From contig CACWLC010000025.1 of the NCBI GenBank assembly GCA_902761605.1, forward strand, positions 1 through 33,130: a stretch of 33,130 bases of DNA, given 5' to 3'. The notes under the pieces were generated by a model that saw only the letters and a list, made by a program, of their open reading frames with translations, was not told the DNA's origin and did not search any database. This DNA is from an uncultured Prevotellaceae bacterium. Lineage in GTDB: Bacteria > Bacteroidota > Bacteroidia > Bacteroidales > Bacteroidaceae. Each line of letters opens with the position of its first letter. Within the stretch, counting starts at the first letter, position 1. Of this stretch, positions 17,099 through 26,284 are shown piece after piece. A program made the position numbers and the translations under genes.

Positions 17099-19927
17099 TT
17101 GAGTGAATCAATTGAGGTAAAGGGGGCAAGGGTCAATAACCTCAAGAATATTGACGTAAAGATACCCCGTAACGAATTCGTAGTGATTGCCGGAGTCAGT
17201 GGCTCCGGCAAATCATCTTTGGCCTTCGACACATTATATGCCGAAGGCCAGAGACGTTATGTGGAGAGCCTCTCTTCATACGCCAGACAATTCCTCGGAC
17301 GTATGAACAAACCTGAGTGTGACTTCATACGAGGCATCCCTCCTGCAATAGCAATAGAGCAGAAGGTCATCTCACGTAACCCAAGGAGTACTGTTGGCAC
17401 AACAACGGAGATTTACGAATACTTGCGTCTACTCTTTGCTCGTATCGGACGTACTTATTCTCCGATAAGTGGCAGTGAGGTAAAGAAACACTCCACTGAG
17501 GATGTTATACAGAAGATGCTGGAATTCTCTAAAGGCACTCGTTTTGTGGTCTTAGCTCCTATTTATCTCCCAGAAGACCGCACTCTCGAACAACAGCTAA
17601 AGGCATACATCCTCGAGGGCTACTCACGCATCTATGTCAATAGCACCTTCCAGCGCATCGATGACTATCTGGAATCCACGAGCATATCTAATGTAACCTC
17701 ATCAGATCTGGATAATGCTTCCAGTATCTACCTCGTGATAGATCGCCTCTCCGTTGATGACTCCAAGGATGTGATATCCCGTCTCGTTGATTCCTCCGAA
17801 ACAGCGTTTTACGAAGGTCATGGAGAACTTCGCCTGATGTTTGAGCCTTCTAATATCTGCTATGACTTCTCTACTCGTTTCGAAGCAGACGGCATATCTT
17901 TCGAAGAACCTAATGACCAGATGTTCTCTTTCAACTCTCCTGCAGGAGCTTGTCCTGAGTGTCAGGGTTTCGGTAGTGTGATTGGTATCGACGAGAGACT
18001 GGTAATCCCCAACACCACACTTTCTGTATACGATGGTTGTGTGGTTTGCTGGCATGGTGATAAGATGAAAGAATGGCAGGAGTGGTTCTGTCGTCATGCT
18101 GTAAAGGATGACTTCCCTATTTTCGAGCCATACATGAATCTCACACGCCAACAGAAAGACTGGCTCTGGCATGGTCTCCCCTCTGATAAAAAAGCAGAGG
18201 AGAAACCTTGCATCGACTCTTTCTTCGAGATGGTGAAGGAGAACCAATACAAGATCCAGTATCGTGTGATGATGGCTCGATATCGTGGAAAGACCACATG
18301 TCCGAAGTGTCATGGTACTCGTCTTAAGCCCGAGGCGGAGTATGTGAAGATAGGTGGACGAAGCATAACAGACTTGGTTCAGATGCCTGTAGTACGTCTA
18401 CAGGAGTGGTTCCGTAATCTTGAACTTACACCTCAGGAGCAGGAGATTGGAAAGCGTCTTCTCACAGAGATTAACTCACGTATGCAATTCCTTATGGATG
18501 TTGGACTTGGATATCTTACGTTAAATCGTCTCTCTAACACCCTCTCTGGTGGCGAGAGCCAACGAATAAACCTCACAACAAGTCTCGGAAGCAGTCTCGT
18601 AGGCTCTCTCTACATACTCGATGAACCAAGCATAGGCCTCCATTCCAGAGACACAGAACGCCTCATCCATGTTCTCAAGGAACTGCAGTCTCTTGGAAAC
18701 ACAGTAGTTGTAGTAGAGCACGACGAAGACATCATGCGTGCTGCTGATCACATCATCGATGTAGGCCCTGATGCAGGTCGTCTTGGAGGTGAAATCGTCT
18801 TCGATGGTTCTGCCAACGAGATAACCAACACATCCAGTCATTCTCGAAGCTACACAGTGAAATACCTCCTCCACGAAGAGGAGATTCCTGTCCCCATAAG
18901 CCGTCGCCCTTGGAATCGACACATCGATATCCTTGGTGCCCGCATGAATAATCTCAGAGGCATCGATGTAAAGATCCCCCTGAATATTATGACTGTCATC
19001 ACAGGTGTCTCTGGCTCAGGAAAATCGAGTCTCGTAAAGGGCATTCTCTACCCATCCCTGAAACGACGCCTCGGAGAGGTTTACGATGCTCCGGGTGAAT
19101 TCCTCGGTCTTGATGGCGATATCGATGCCATAAAACATGTGGAGTTCGTAGATCAGAACCCCATAGGAAAATCCACTCGCTCTAATCCAGCCACATATGT
19201 AAAAGCCTATGATGCCATCAGAGACCTCTTCGCAGAACAGCCTCTCGCAAAACAGATGGGCTTCACCTCGCAGTATTTCTCTTTCAACACTGACGGAGGA
19301 CGATGCGAGGAGTGTAAGGGTGCTGGCGTCATCACAGTAGAGATGCAGTTTATGGCTGATCTCGTACTTGAGTGCGAAGCATGTCATGGGCATCGCTTCA
19401 AACATGATATCCTCGATGTGCGCTACAACGGGAAGAACATCGATGACATCCTCAATATGACCATCTCTGAGGCCATAGAGTTCTTCTCAGAGGAACGTTC
19501 CAACCTCACATCTGCGATAGTAAAGCGCCTGAAGACACTTGAAGATGTAGGCCTTGGATATATCAAACTCGGCCAGAACTCCTCAACACTCTCAGGAGGA
19601 GAAAACCAGCGCGTAAAACTCGCATATTTCATAGGTCAGGAGAAACAGCTCCCCACCCTCTTCATCTTTGATGAGCCAACAACAGGTCTCCACTTCCATG
19701 ATATCCGTAAACTACTCGATTCTTTCGAAGCTCTGATATCCCGTGGGCACTCAATACTGGTCATCGAACACAACATGGAGATAATCAAATGTGCAGATCA
19801 TGTCATAGACCTCGGACCTGATGGCGGCGATAAAGGCGGAGACCTCGTATGCTGCGGAACACCTGAGGAGATAGTAAAATGCAAGAACAGCATTACTGGC
19901 AAATATCTGAAAGAAAAATTAAAATAA
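17099..19927 (+). CDS. uvrA: Excinuclease ABC subunit A
   Basis: It is the damage-sensing ATPase of nucleotide excision repair. The 942-aa length and layout are standard: Walker [10 protein letters not shown] near residues 32-40, the [21 protein letters not shown] segment, ABC signature LSGGESQR near 482, [13 protein letters not shown], a second Walker A near 635, the second zinc finger CEEC...CEAC near 738-761, LSGGENQR and [12 protein letters not shown]. What is odd is the first zinc finger. The second Cys pair is present (GACPEC near 283), but the first CxxC pair found in E. coli is replaced by an [11 protein letters not shown]-type stretch. Translation must begin at TTG 17099, since no ATG lies near the N-terminal domain start. 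It is 2 nt behind uxaB, which suggests read-through transcription and coupling. Confidence 0.95.
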   Translation: MSESIEVKGARVNNLKNIDVKIPRNEFVVIAGVSGSGKSSLAFDTLYAEGQRRYVESLSSYARQFLGRMNKPECDFIRGIPPAIAIEQKVISRNPRSTVGTTTEIYEYLRLLFARIGRTYSPISGSEVKKHSTEDVIQKMLEFSKGTRFVVLAPIYLPEDRTLEQQLKAYILEGYSRIYVNSTFQRIDDYLESTSISNVTSSDLDNASSIYLVIDRLSVDDSKDVISRLVDSSETAFYEGHGELRLMFEPSNICYDFSTRFEADGISFEEPNDQMFSFNSPAGACPECQGFGSVIGIDERLVIPNTTLSVYDGCVVCWHGDKMKEWQEWFCRHAVKDDFPIFEPYMNLTRQQKDWLWHGLPSDKKAEEKPCIDSFFEMVKENQYKIQYRVMMARYRGKTTCPKCHGTRLKPEAEYVKIGGRSITDLVQMPVVRLQEWFRNLELTPQEQEIGKRLLTEINSRMQFLMDVGLGYLTLNRLSNTLSGGESQRINLTTSLGSSLVGSLYILDEPSIGLHSRDTERLIHVLKELQSLGNTVVVVEHDEDIMRAADHIIDVGPDAGRLGGEIVFDGSANEITNTSSHSRSYTVKYLLHEEEIPVPISRRPWNRHIDILGARMNNLRGIDVKIPLNIMTVITGVSGSGKSSLVKGILYPSLKRRLGEVYDAPGEFLGLDGDIDAIKHVEFVDQNPIGKSTRSNPATYVKAYDAIRDLFAEQPLAKQMGFTSQYFSFNTDGGRCEECKGAGVITVEMQFMADLVLECEACHGHRFKHDILDVRYNGKNIDDILNMTISEAIEFFSEERSNLTSAIVKRLKTLEDVGLGYIKLGQNSSTLSGGENQRVKLAYFIGQEKQLPTLFIFDEPTTGLHFHDIRKLLDSFEALISRGHSILVIEHNMEIIKCADHVIDLGPDGGDKGGDLVCCGTPEEIVKCKNSITGKYLKEKLK

Positions 19928-19962
19928 TTGTTAAAAAGAGAACAACGTATCGATATTTTTCG

Positions 19963-19970
19963 TAACTTTG
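19963..19970 (+). promoter_or_regulatory. rpoD promoter, -7 element TAACTTTG
   Basis: TAACTTTG followed by CATCCGC lies 75 nt before the rpoD ATG. No TTG is seen at the right distance upstream. Confidence 0.6.
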
Positions 19971-20002
19971 CATCCGCAAAAATAGAGAAGTATAGGATAT
20001 TA

Positions 20003-20017
20003 GTTTGATAATCAAAC
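20003..20017. repeat. 15-bp palindrome in the rpoD leader
   Basis: GTTTGAT and ATCAAAC flank a single A, making a perfect dyad between the promoter and the ribosome-binding site. It could be a protein-binding site or a small RNA hairpin; there is no further evidence. Confidence 0.4.
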
Positions 20018-20045
20018 AGTTAAAGACGTTTTCAAGGAGAATAAG

Positions 20046-20918
20046 ATGAGACAACTTAAGATTCAAAAGAGTATTACAAACCGTTCGAGCGAGGCTTTGG
20101 ACAAATACCTCGTGGAGATTGGTCGTGCACCACTGATTTCTATCGATGAAGAGATAGAACTGGCACAGAAGATCCGTAAGGGTGGTCCTGAAGGAGAACG
20201 TGCCAAAGAGAAATTGGTCACTGCCAACCTGCGTTTCGTGGTATCAGTGGCCAAGCAGTATCAGCATCAGGGTCTGACACTTACCGACCTTATTGACGAA
20301 GGTAACATCGGACTGATAAAAGCTGCTCAGAAGTTTGATGAGACTCGTGGTTTTAAGTTCATCTCTTACGCTGTTTGGTGGATCCGTCAGAGCATCCTTC
20401 AGGCTATCGCAGAGCAGAGCCGTATCGTTCGTCTGCCTCTTAATCAGGTAGGTTCTCTGAATAAGATCGGCCATGAGATAAACAAGTTCGAACAGGAACA
20501 CCAGCGTCATCCAAGTGTGGCTGAGCTCAGTGAGGTTACTAACCTCGATGAGGATAAGATTGCTCAGTCTATGCAGGCTGACAGTCACCACGTAAGTATC
20601 GATGCACCTTTCCAGGATGGTGAGGACAACTGTATGCTCGACGTGATGGCTTCTGGTGATGATACCCGCACAGACAAACTCGTTGACCATGAGTCAATGG
20701 CTCAGGAGCTGAATACTGTGCTCAACAAAGTCCTCAAGGAGCGCGAGATAACAATCATCCGCGAGTGCTTTGGTATCGGATGTCATGAGAAAGGTCTCGA
20801 GGAGATTGGTGACCAGCTTGGTCTTACCCGCGAACGTGTACGTCAGATTCGCGAAAAGAGCATTGCGAAGCTCCGTGACAGCGGAAACGCAAAAATTCTG
20901 ATGAAATATCTGGGATAA
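20046..20918 (+). CDS. rpoD: RNA polymerase primary sigma factor (sigma-70 family)
   Basis: It directs RNA polymerase to housekeeping promoters, in Bacteroidota those with TTG at -33 and TAnnTTTG at -7, which are seen throughout this window. The 290 aa contain region 1.2 (DKYLVEIGRAPLISIDEEIELA), region 2 (ANLRFVVSVAKQYQHQGLTLTDLIDEGNIGL, then FDETRGFKFISYAVWWIRQSI), region 3 and region 4 with its helix-turn-helix (EEIGDQLGLTRERVRQIREKSI). Region 1.1 and the large non-conserved insert of E. coli sigma-70 are absent, as is normal for this phylum. AAGGAGA at 20034-20040, five bases before the ATG, is an unusually good Shine-Dalgarno for this genome. Confidence 0.95.
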   Translation: MRQLKIQKSITNRSSEALDKYLVEIGRAPLISIDEEIELAQKIRKGGPEGERAKEKLVTANLRFVVSVAKQYQHQGLTLTDLIDEGNIGLIKAAQKFDETRGFKFISYAVWWIRQSILQAIAEQSRIVRLPLNQVGSLNKIGHEINKFEQEHQRHPSVAELSEVTNLDEDKIAQSMQADSHHVSIDAPFQDGEDNCMLDVMASGDDTRTDKLVDHESMAQELNTVLNKVLKEREITIIRECFGIGCHEKGLEEIGDQLGLTRERVRQIREKSIAKLRDSGNAKILMKYLG

Positions 20919-20921
20919 ATT

Positions 20922-20951
20922 TTGTAACTACAGATTTTTTCCGTACTTTTG
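20922..20951 (+). promoter_or_regulatory. Promoter of the DUF5686-like gene, TTG-N19-TACTTTTG
   Basis: TTG at 20922-20924 and TACTTTTG at 20944-20951 are spaced by 19 nt. The start codon GTG lies only 5 nt after the -7 element, so the transcript would have almost no leader. Confidence 0.72.
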
Positions 20952-20956
20952 CATTC

Positions 20957-22978
20957 GTGAAATGCGGAAAGCTGATAATCTATATAGTGCTGGGCATACT
21001 CACATGTATGCCCAGCACTGCTTTTGCAGGGAAGAAAGATTCCCTGATACTATACCGCATACATGATTATCACATAAACCACATAAAAAAAATCGACAGC
21101 ATCAGCGACAATGTTTATTTCAAGGTTCGTTATAACATCGAACGAAGGAACCCTATAATGAAGTTCATCCCTTCTGCACATGTGTTCTACCATAGCGACA
21201 ATGTAAGGGATTACCTGAGGGAGTCGTATAGTAATGTATTATTCACCAAAGGGCATAGGTTTGATGTCAAGCAACAGGTTGTCAGCACAAACATCAGGGG
21301 TAACAGTCATGGTATATACACCCTACTCGACCACCTCACCCCAAACCTGTACGAGGCAACGATATACAATAATCACATCCTTTCGCCACTGAACAAATAC
21401 AACAAACGATACTATCGTTACAAGCAGAAAACAGATGGCAAAGGTAACATTCGCCTTGACTTCCGCCCCAAGACCTTCAATACTCAGCTGATAAGCGGCT
21501 ATTCCATCATCCAACCTGACGGAAGGATACTAAGGACTGTTTTTAATGGCGAATTCGACATGATATCTTTCCGCACTGAGATACTTCAGACTAAGAACGA
21601 CTCGTTGAGTTTCATGCCTTCAATATGTAATACCGCTGCCACATTCAGATTCCTGGGCAATCGTATCTCAGCATTAATAAACACAGATTTCGACAACAAG
21701 AAAAATCTTCCTGACAGTGTCATATCTGTCACCAGCCGTGAGATGATGGATACCCTCCGCCCTATCCCACTCTCTGAGGCTGACAAGAAGATATATGCCA
21801 ATTACGACGAGAAGATAAAGGCCATAGAGGAAGAGGCAAAAAAAGATACTATGCCAAAGAAAGAGAGCCTCCTGAAGAAGATTCTCTGGGATGCCATAGG
21901 AGAGAATATTTTTACTCCCATCGGAGCAGAGTCGGAAAACGCTTCTTTCCGTATGTCACCTCTCATCGACCCTCTGCATCTCAGCTGGAGCGACCGCAGA
22001 GGATTCAGATACAAGATAAACCTGCGTTCGATGTATAAGTTCAATGAGCATCGTTACCTCACCTTCGAACCTCTATTCGGATATAACTTCAAGTTCAAGG
22101 AGTTTTATTTCACCCTTCCGCTGAGAATGACATATAATCCCAAGCGTAACGGATTTGCAGAGATCATATATGGTAATGGTAACCGTATATCAAACAATAC
22201 TGTGGCAGAAGCTATGAACATAGAGGATTCTCTCGACCTGGGAGACAAAAGCATTGATCTCTTCACTGACAATTACCTCAGGGTCTTCAACAATGTCATG
22301 GCGTTCGACTGGCTCGACATTGAGTCAGGTTTTATCTACCACCGACGTACGGCTATCTATCCGGAAGAGATGCAGAAATACGGGCTTGAAACAGAGTATC
22401 GCAGTTTCGCGCTTATGCTGGGGGTAAAGATAAACCTATGGAGAAAGGGACCATGGCTCAGCATTGACTGGGAACGCGGACTTAAAGGTATCAACAAGTC
22501 TTCAATAGACTATGAGAGTTTTGAAGTCGACACCCAATGGAAACTGCCTCTAACAGGACTGCGACTGGTGAATTTACGTACAGGTGCAGGTGTATACACC
22601 CGAAAGTATCAGAACTACTTTATCGACTATAATAACTTCCGTGATAATAATCTTCCCGAAGGTTTTGAGGATGACTGGAGCGGCAACTTCGAACTCTTAA
22701 GGAGCCGACTATACCAGTCGAAATATTACCTGAGGTTCAATGTAGCCTATGACCAGCCGATGATGGTGGCTTGTTGGGTGCCTTATCTGGGTAAGTATAT
22801 CGAACGCGAACGGTTCTATCTTGGCTGCGCCATCGTAGAACGTACCAAACCCCATATCGAATTGGGATACAGCTTCACTAACAGATATATCTCCATAGGT
22901 ATGTTTGCTGGTTTCAAGAACACAAGATTCCAGGAGATTGGCTTTGACTTCAGTTACGAAATATTCCGAAGATGGTAA
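20957..22978 (+). CDS. DUF5686-like envelope protein
   Basis: This 673-aa protein has a signal peptide (MKCGKLIIYIVLGILTCMPSTAFAG). The N-terminal half resembles the DUF5686 family of Bacteroidota, with IRGNSHGIYTLLDHLTPNLYE and the YIIQPDGRILRTV-like strand (YSIIQPDGRILRTVFNGEFD). The C-terminal half (from about residue 340) is a series of beta strands typical of an outer-membrane barrel, such as YLTFEPLFGYNFKFKEFYFTLPLRMTY-like segments, and it ends in FSYEIFRRW. No enzymatic motif is seen and the function is unknown. GTG 20957 is chosen because it gives a complete signal peptide; no in-frame ATG precedes the hydrophobic segment. Its stop overlaps the addA start (ATGGTAA), so the genes are coupled. 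Confidence 0.75.
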   Translation: MKCGKLIIYIVLGILTCMPSTAFAGKKDSLILYRIHDYHINHIKKIDSISDNVYFKVRYNIERRNPIMKFIPSAHVFYHSDNVRDYLRESYSNVLFTKGHRFDVKQQVVSTNIRGNSHGIYTLLDHLTPNLYEATIYNNHILSPLNKYNKRYYRYKQKTDGKGNIRLDFRPKTFNTQLISGYSIIQPDGRILRTVFNGEFDMISFRTEILQTKNDSLSFMPSICNTAATFRFLGNRISALINTDFDNKKNLPDSVISVTSREMMDTLRPIPLSEADKKIYANYDEKIKAIEEEAKKDTMPKKESLLKKILWDAIGENIFTPIGAESENASFRMSPLIDPLHLSWSDRRGFRYKINLRSMYKFNEHRYLTFEPLFGYNFKFKEFYFTLPLRMTYNPKRNGFAEIIYGNGNRISNNTVAEAMNIEDSLDLGDKSIDLFTDNYLRVFNNVMAFDWLDIESGFIYHRRTAIYPEEMQKYGLETEYRSFALMLGVKINLWRKGPWLSIDWERGLKGINKSSIDYESFEVDTQWKLPLTGLRLVNLRTGAGVYTRKYQNYFIDYNNFRDNNLPEGFEDDWSGNFELLRSRLYQSKYYLRFNVAYDQPMMVACWVPYLGKYIERERFYLGCAIVERTKPHIELGYSFTNRYISIGMFAGFKNTRFQEIGFDFSYEIFRRW

Positions 22979-25900
22979 AACCCCTGACTGTATATAAAGC
23001 ATCCGCAGGTAGCGGAAAGACATTCACCCTCGCGACGGAGTATATCCGACTTGTGGTGGAGAATCCTCTATGTTTCAGAAATATCCTCGCAGTGACCTTC
23101 ACCAACAAGGCTACTGAGGAGATGAAGATGCGTATCCTCAGCCAGCTATATGGCATCTGGAAGGCTCTGCCTGAGTCTGACGGATACCTGAAAAAGGTAC
23201 AGGAGAGTACTGGCCTGAAAGAGGAGCTGATACGTGAACGCTCGGGCATCGCCCTGCATCATCTCACTCATCACTATAACGAGTTCCGGGTTATGACCAT
23301 CGACACATTCTTCCAGAGTGTACTCCGTAACCTGGCTCGCGAACTGGATCTTACCGCCACTCTGCGCATTGGCCTTAACGATATACAGGTAGAAGAGATG
23401 GCTGTGGATCAGATGATACACGACCTCACTGCTAACGACGTCATCCTGAAATGGATAATGCGTTATATCCTGGACAATATCTCCGACGACAGGAGCTGGA
23501 ATGTGATAAGTCAGATAAAACAGTTCGGACGTACTCTCTTCAAGGATGAGTATAAGGCTGTAGCGGATATACTGCAGGAGAAACTCGATGAACCGGGATT
23601 CTTCGACAAATACACAGAGAACCTCAAGGAGATTCGTGATGCTGCCAAGCAACAAATGCAGGACATCGCAGATGAGTTTTTTACAATTCTCGATTCTGAA
23701 AGTCTCACCATCGACGACTTCTCTTTCGGGAAATCAGGTGTTGCAGGCACCTTCCAGAAACTTCGTGATGGAGCCCCCTTCGATGAGTCGCTGATAGGCA
23801 AACGAGCTCACGACAGTGTGGGCGACACATCTAAATGGTACAAGAAGACTCATCCCCACAGAGATCTGTTATACAAACTTGTTGATAAACAGCTTGACCC
23901 GCTATTAAGGAAACTCATCGACAACCGACCTCAGCAGTGGTGTCTGTATCAGTCGGCAGAGGTGACCCTGAAACATCTCAGCCAACTGCGTCTATTAGGC
24001 ACTATCGCCACTCGTGTAAGGGCTCTTAACGAGGAGTCGAACAGATTCCTGCTCAGCGATACCCAACAGCTGTTACATGATCTCATCGAGGGGAGCGACT
24101 CTCCTTTCATCTTCGAGAAGATCGGTGCCCAACTACAGCATGTGATGATCGATGAGTTCCAGGACACATCTACTGTCCAGTGGAAGAACTTCAAGGTATT
24201 ACTCGACGAGGCGATGAGTCATCAGCAGTCTGGCAATCTCATTGTGGGCGATGTGAAACAGAGTATCTACCGTTGGCGCTCTGGTGACTGGCGTCTGCTT
24301 AATGACATCGAAAGCCAGTTTCCTAACCCCTCCCAACAACTCGAAGTCCGCAATCTCGCTCGTAACTATCGCTCTGCCCGTCGCATCATCGAGTTCAATA
24401 ATGCCTTCTTCACTAAGGCAGCAGAACTCGAATTTCTCAACCTTGACGATATTCCTGAGGCAGAGCAACTAAAGAAAGCTTATGCTGACGTCATTCAGGA
24501 TGTACCGGAAAACAAACCTGATGAGGGCACTTTCCTGGTAAAGCTCCTCCCTGATGATGACTATCAGGAGACTATGCTTCAGGAACTTGTATCCCATGTT
24601 TCTAATCTTATCGAGGCTGATGCTTCTCCCAAGGATATTGCCATTCTGGTACGCACAAACTCCCTTATCCCTCTCATCGCCCAGTATTTCATGCTTCATC
24701 TCCCAGAGGTAAGCATCATCTCCGACGAGGCCTTCAGGCTCGATGCCTCAGCTGCTGTATGCACCATCATCGATGCCCTCCGACTCCTCACCCACAGCGA
24801 TGACATCCTCACAAAGGCATCTCTCGTAAAACGCTACCAACGTGAGATACTTGGTCGTAATCTTACTGACGACCAGCTATTGTTACGTCACAAGGACTTC
24901 GACACCCTCCTCCCCGAAGAATTCATCTCCGAATACGAATTCCTCCGTCAGATGCCTCTCTACGAACTCATTGAGCGCCTCTATATCATCTTCTCACTCT
25001 CCTCTCTCGAGGGGCAGAGTGCCTATGTCTGCGCTTTCTTCGACCGTCTGAATGATTTCCTACAAGATTCGCTCTCCCCCCTCACCTCTCAGCTCTCACA
25101 TCATACTTCCCGACTCTCACCCCTAATCCCTCTTTTCCTTAAGGAATGGAATGAGACAATCTCGGGCAAGACAATACAGAGCGACGAGATTCACGGTATA
25201 CGCATCATCTCTATCCACAAATCCAAAGGTCTCGAGTTTCCTCACGTTATCATACCCTTCTGTGACTGGAGTCTCGAACATCAAGGCTCGCTACTCTGGT
25301 GTCAGCCAGGCAGTGCTCCTTTCAATGATCTCCCGTTGGCTCCTGTTGACTACAGTTCCAAGTCCCTTCTTGGCACCATCTACGAACCAGCCTATCATCA
25401 CGAGCATCTACAGAACACCGTAGACAACCTCAATCTCCTCTACGTTGCTTTCACCCGTGCATCGCAGTCTCTCATTGTCCTCGGCAAGCGCAACACCTCT
25501 GCCTCCTCCCGCTCTTCACTCATAGAACAGGTTCTTCATCTTCTTCCCGACACTCTCTCTAATACAACCCTCGAAGGTCTCGAACCCTCCGGCTCCCCTC
25601 TCATCCTCCACTCAAATTCCGGGTTCAAAGTTTCTCTCGATCTCGAGTCGCCAGCTAATGAAAAGCTTGGTAATCATAAAGTTCAAAGTTTCAAAAACCC
25701 TTTCTCCATCACCCCATCGCCCCTCAAGATCCAAGTCTCCTCCTTCGCCCCTCACATGGACTTCCGACAGAGCAATCGCTCTATGGCTTTCATCAATGGT
25801 GAGGACGAGTCGGATATCAAATCCTATATCCAACTGGGAAGCATTCTCCACGAGGTCTTCTCTACCATAAGGACCACTGCCGACATCGCTCCAGCGCTGA

Positions 25901-26271
25901 AACGTCTCGAACTCGAAGGTATCCTCTATGATGAGAACAATACATCCGAGAAAGTCATCTCCATACTTAGAAAACGCTTAAATAATCCAAAAGTAAGAGA
26001 TTGGTTCTCAGACAAATACAAACTCTACAACGAGTGCACTATTCTAAAGCTTGAAGGCGGTCAGCTGCAAGAGCGCCGTCCTGATCGTGTGATGACTGAT
26101 GGCAAAAACTGGATCATTGTAGATTTCAAATTCGGTTCTCCAAAACCCGAATACGAGTCGCAGGTTCGTGAATATATGTCTCTCATCCGCGAGATGCATC
26201 CTGCTCAGGAAATCACCATCCAAGGATATCTTTGGTTCGTATACTCCAATAAGATTGTCGAAGTCTCATAA
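22972..26271 (+). CDS. addA: AddA-like UvrD-family helicase with C-terminal RecB-type nuclease
   Basis: This is the likely motor subunit of the double-strand-break end-resection machine (the AddAB/RexAB counterpart of RecBCD). The 1099 aa show all SF1A motifs: Walker A ASAGSGKTFT at 10-19, TFTNKAT, DEFQDTS near 394, VGDVKQSIYRWRSGD, NYRSARRIIEFNN, SIHKSKGLEFPHVIIP and LLYVAFTRASQSL near 824. The C-terminal nuclease has GSILHEVFS, RRPDRVM and VDFKFG near 1049, the Asp-x-Lys core of PD-(D/E)XK. It overlaps the preceding gene by 7 nt and lies 13 nt before addB. Residues near 700-720 (LSPLTSQLSHHTSRLSPL) come from a CTC-rich micro-repeat and look like an in-frame insertion. A stand-alone UvrD/RecB-like name is the alternative; the pairing favours AddA. 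Confidence 0.9.
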   Translation: MVKPLTVYKASAGSGKTFTLATEYIRLVVENPLCFRNILAVTFTNKATEEMKMRILSQLYGIWKALPESDGYLKKVQESTGLKEELIRERSGIALHHLTHHYNEFRVMTIDTFFQSVLRNLARELDLTATLRIGLNDIQVEEMAVDQMIHDLTANDVILKWIMRYILDNISDDRSWNVISQIKQFGRTLFKDEYKAVADILQEKLDEPGFFDKYTENLKEIRDAAKQQMQDIADEFFTILDSESLTIDDFSFGKSGVAGTFQKLRDGAPFDESLIGKRAHDSVGDTSKWYKKTHPHRDLLYKLVDKQLDPLLRKLIDNRPQQWCLYQSAEVTLKHLSQLRLLGTIATRVRALNEESNRFLLSDTQQLLHDLIEGSDSPFIFEKIGAQLQHVMIDEFQDTSTVQWKNFKVLLDEAMSHQQSGNLIVGDVKQSIYRWRSGDWRLLNDIESQFPNPSQQLEVRNLARNYRSARRIIEFNNAFFTKAAELEFLNLDDIPEAEQLKKAYADVIQDVPENKPDEGTFLVKLLPDDDYQETMLQELVSHVSNLIEADASPKDIAILVRTNSLIPLIAQYFMLHLPEVSIISDEAFRLDASAAVCTIIDALRLLTHSDDILTKASLVKRYQREILGRNLTDDQLLLRHKDFDTLLPEEFISEYEFLRQMPLYELIERLYIIFSLSSLEGQSAYVCAFFDRLNDFLQDSLSPLTSQLSHHTSRLSPLIPLFLKEWNETISGKTIQSDEIHGIRIISIHKSKGLEFPHVIIPFCDWSLEHQGSLLWCQPGSAPFNDLPLAPVDYSSKSLLGTIYEPAYHHEHLQNTVDNLNLLYVAFTRASQSLIVLGKRNTSASSRSSLIEQVLHLLPDTLSNTTLEGLEPSGSPLILHSNSGFKVSLDLESPANEKLGNHKVQSFKNPFSITPSPLKIQVSSFAPHMDFRQSNRSMAFINGEDESDIKSYIQLGSILHEVFSTIRTTADIAPALKRLELEGILYDENNTSEKVISILRKRLNNPKVRDWFSDKYKLYNECTILKLEGGQLQERRPDRVMTDGKNWIIVDFKFGSPKPEYESQVREYMSLIREMHPAQEITIQGYLWFVYSNKIVEVS

Positions 26272-26284
26272 ATATTTTTTTAAT

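Noticed and set aside
26168-26284. Upstream extension of addB (39 codons)
   Set aside because: It overlaps the 3' end of addA for most of its length and has no family resemblance. ATG 26285 gives the expected start.
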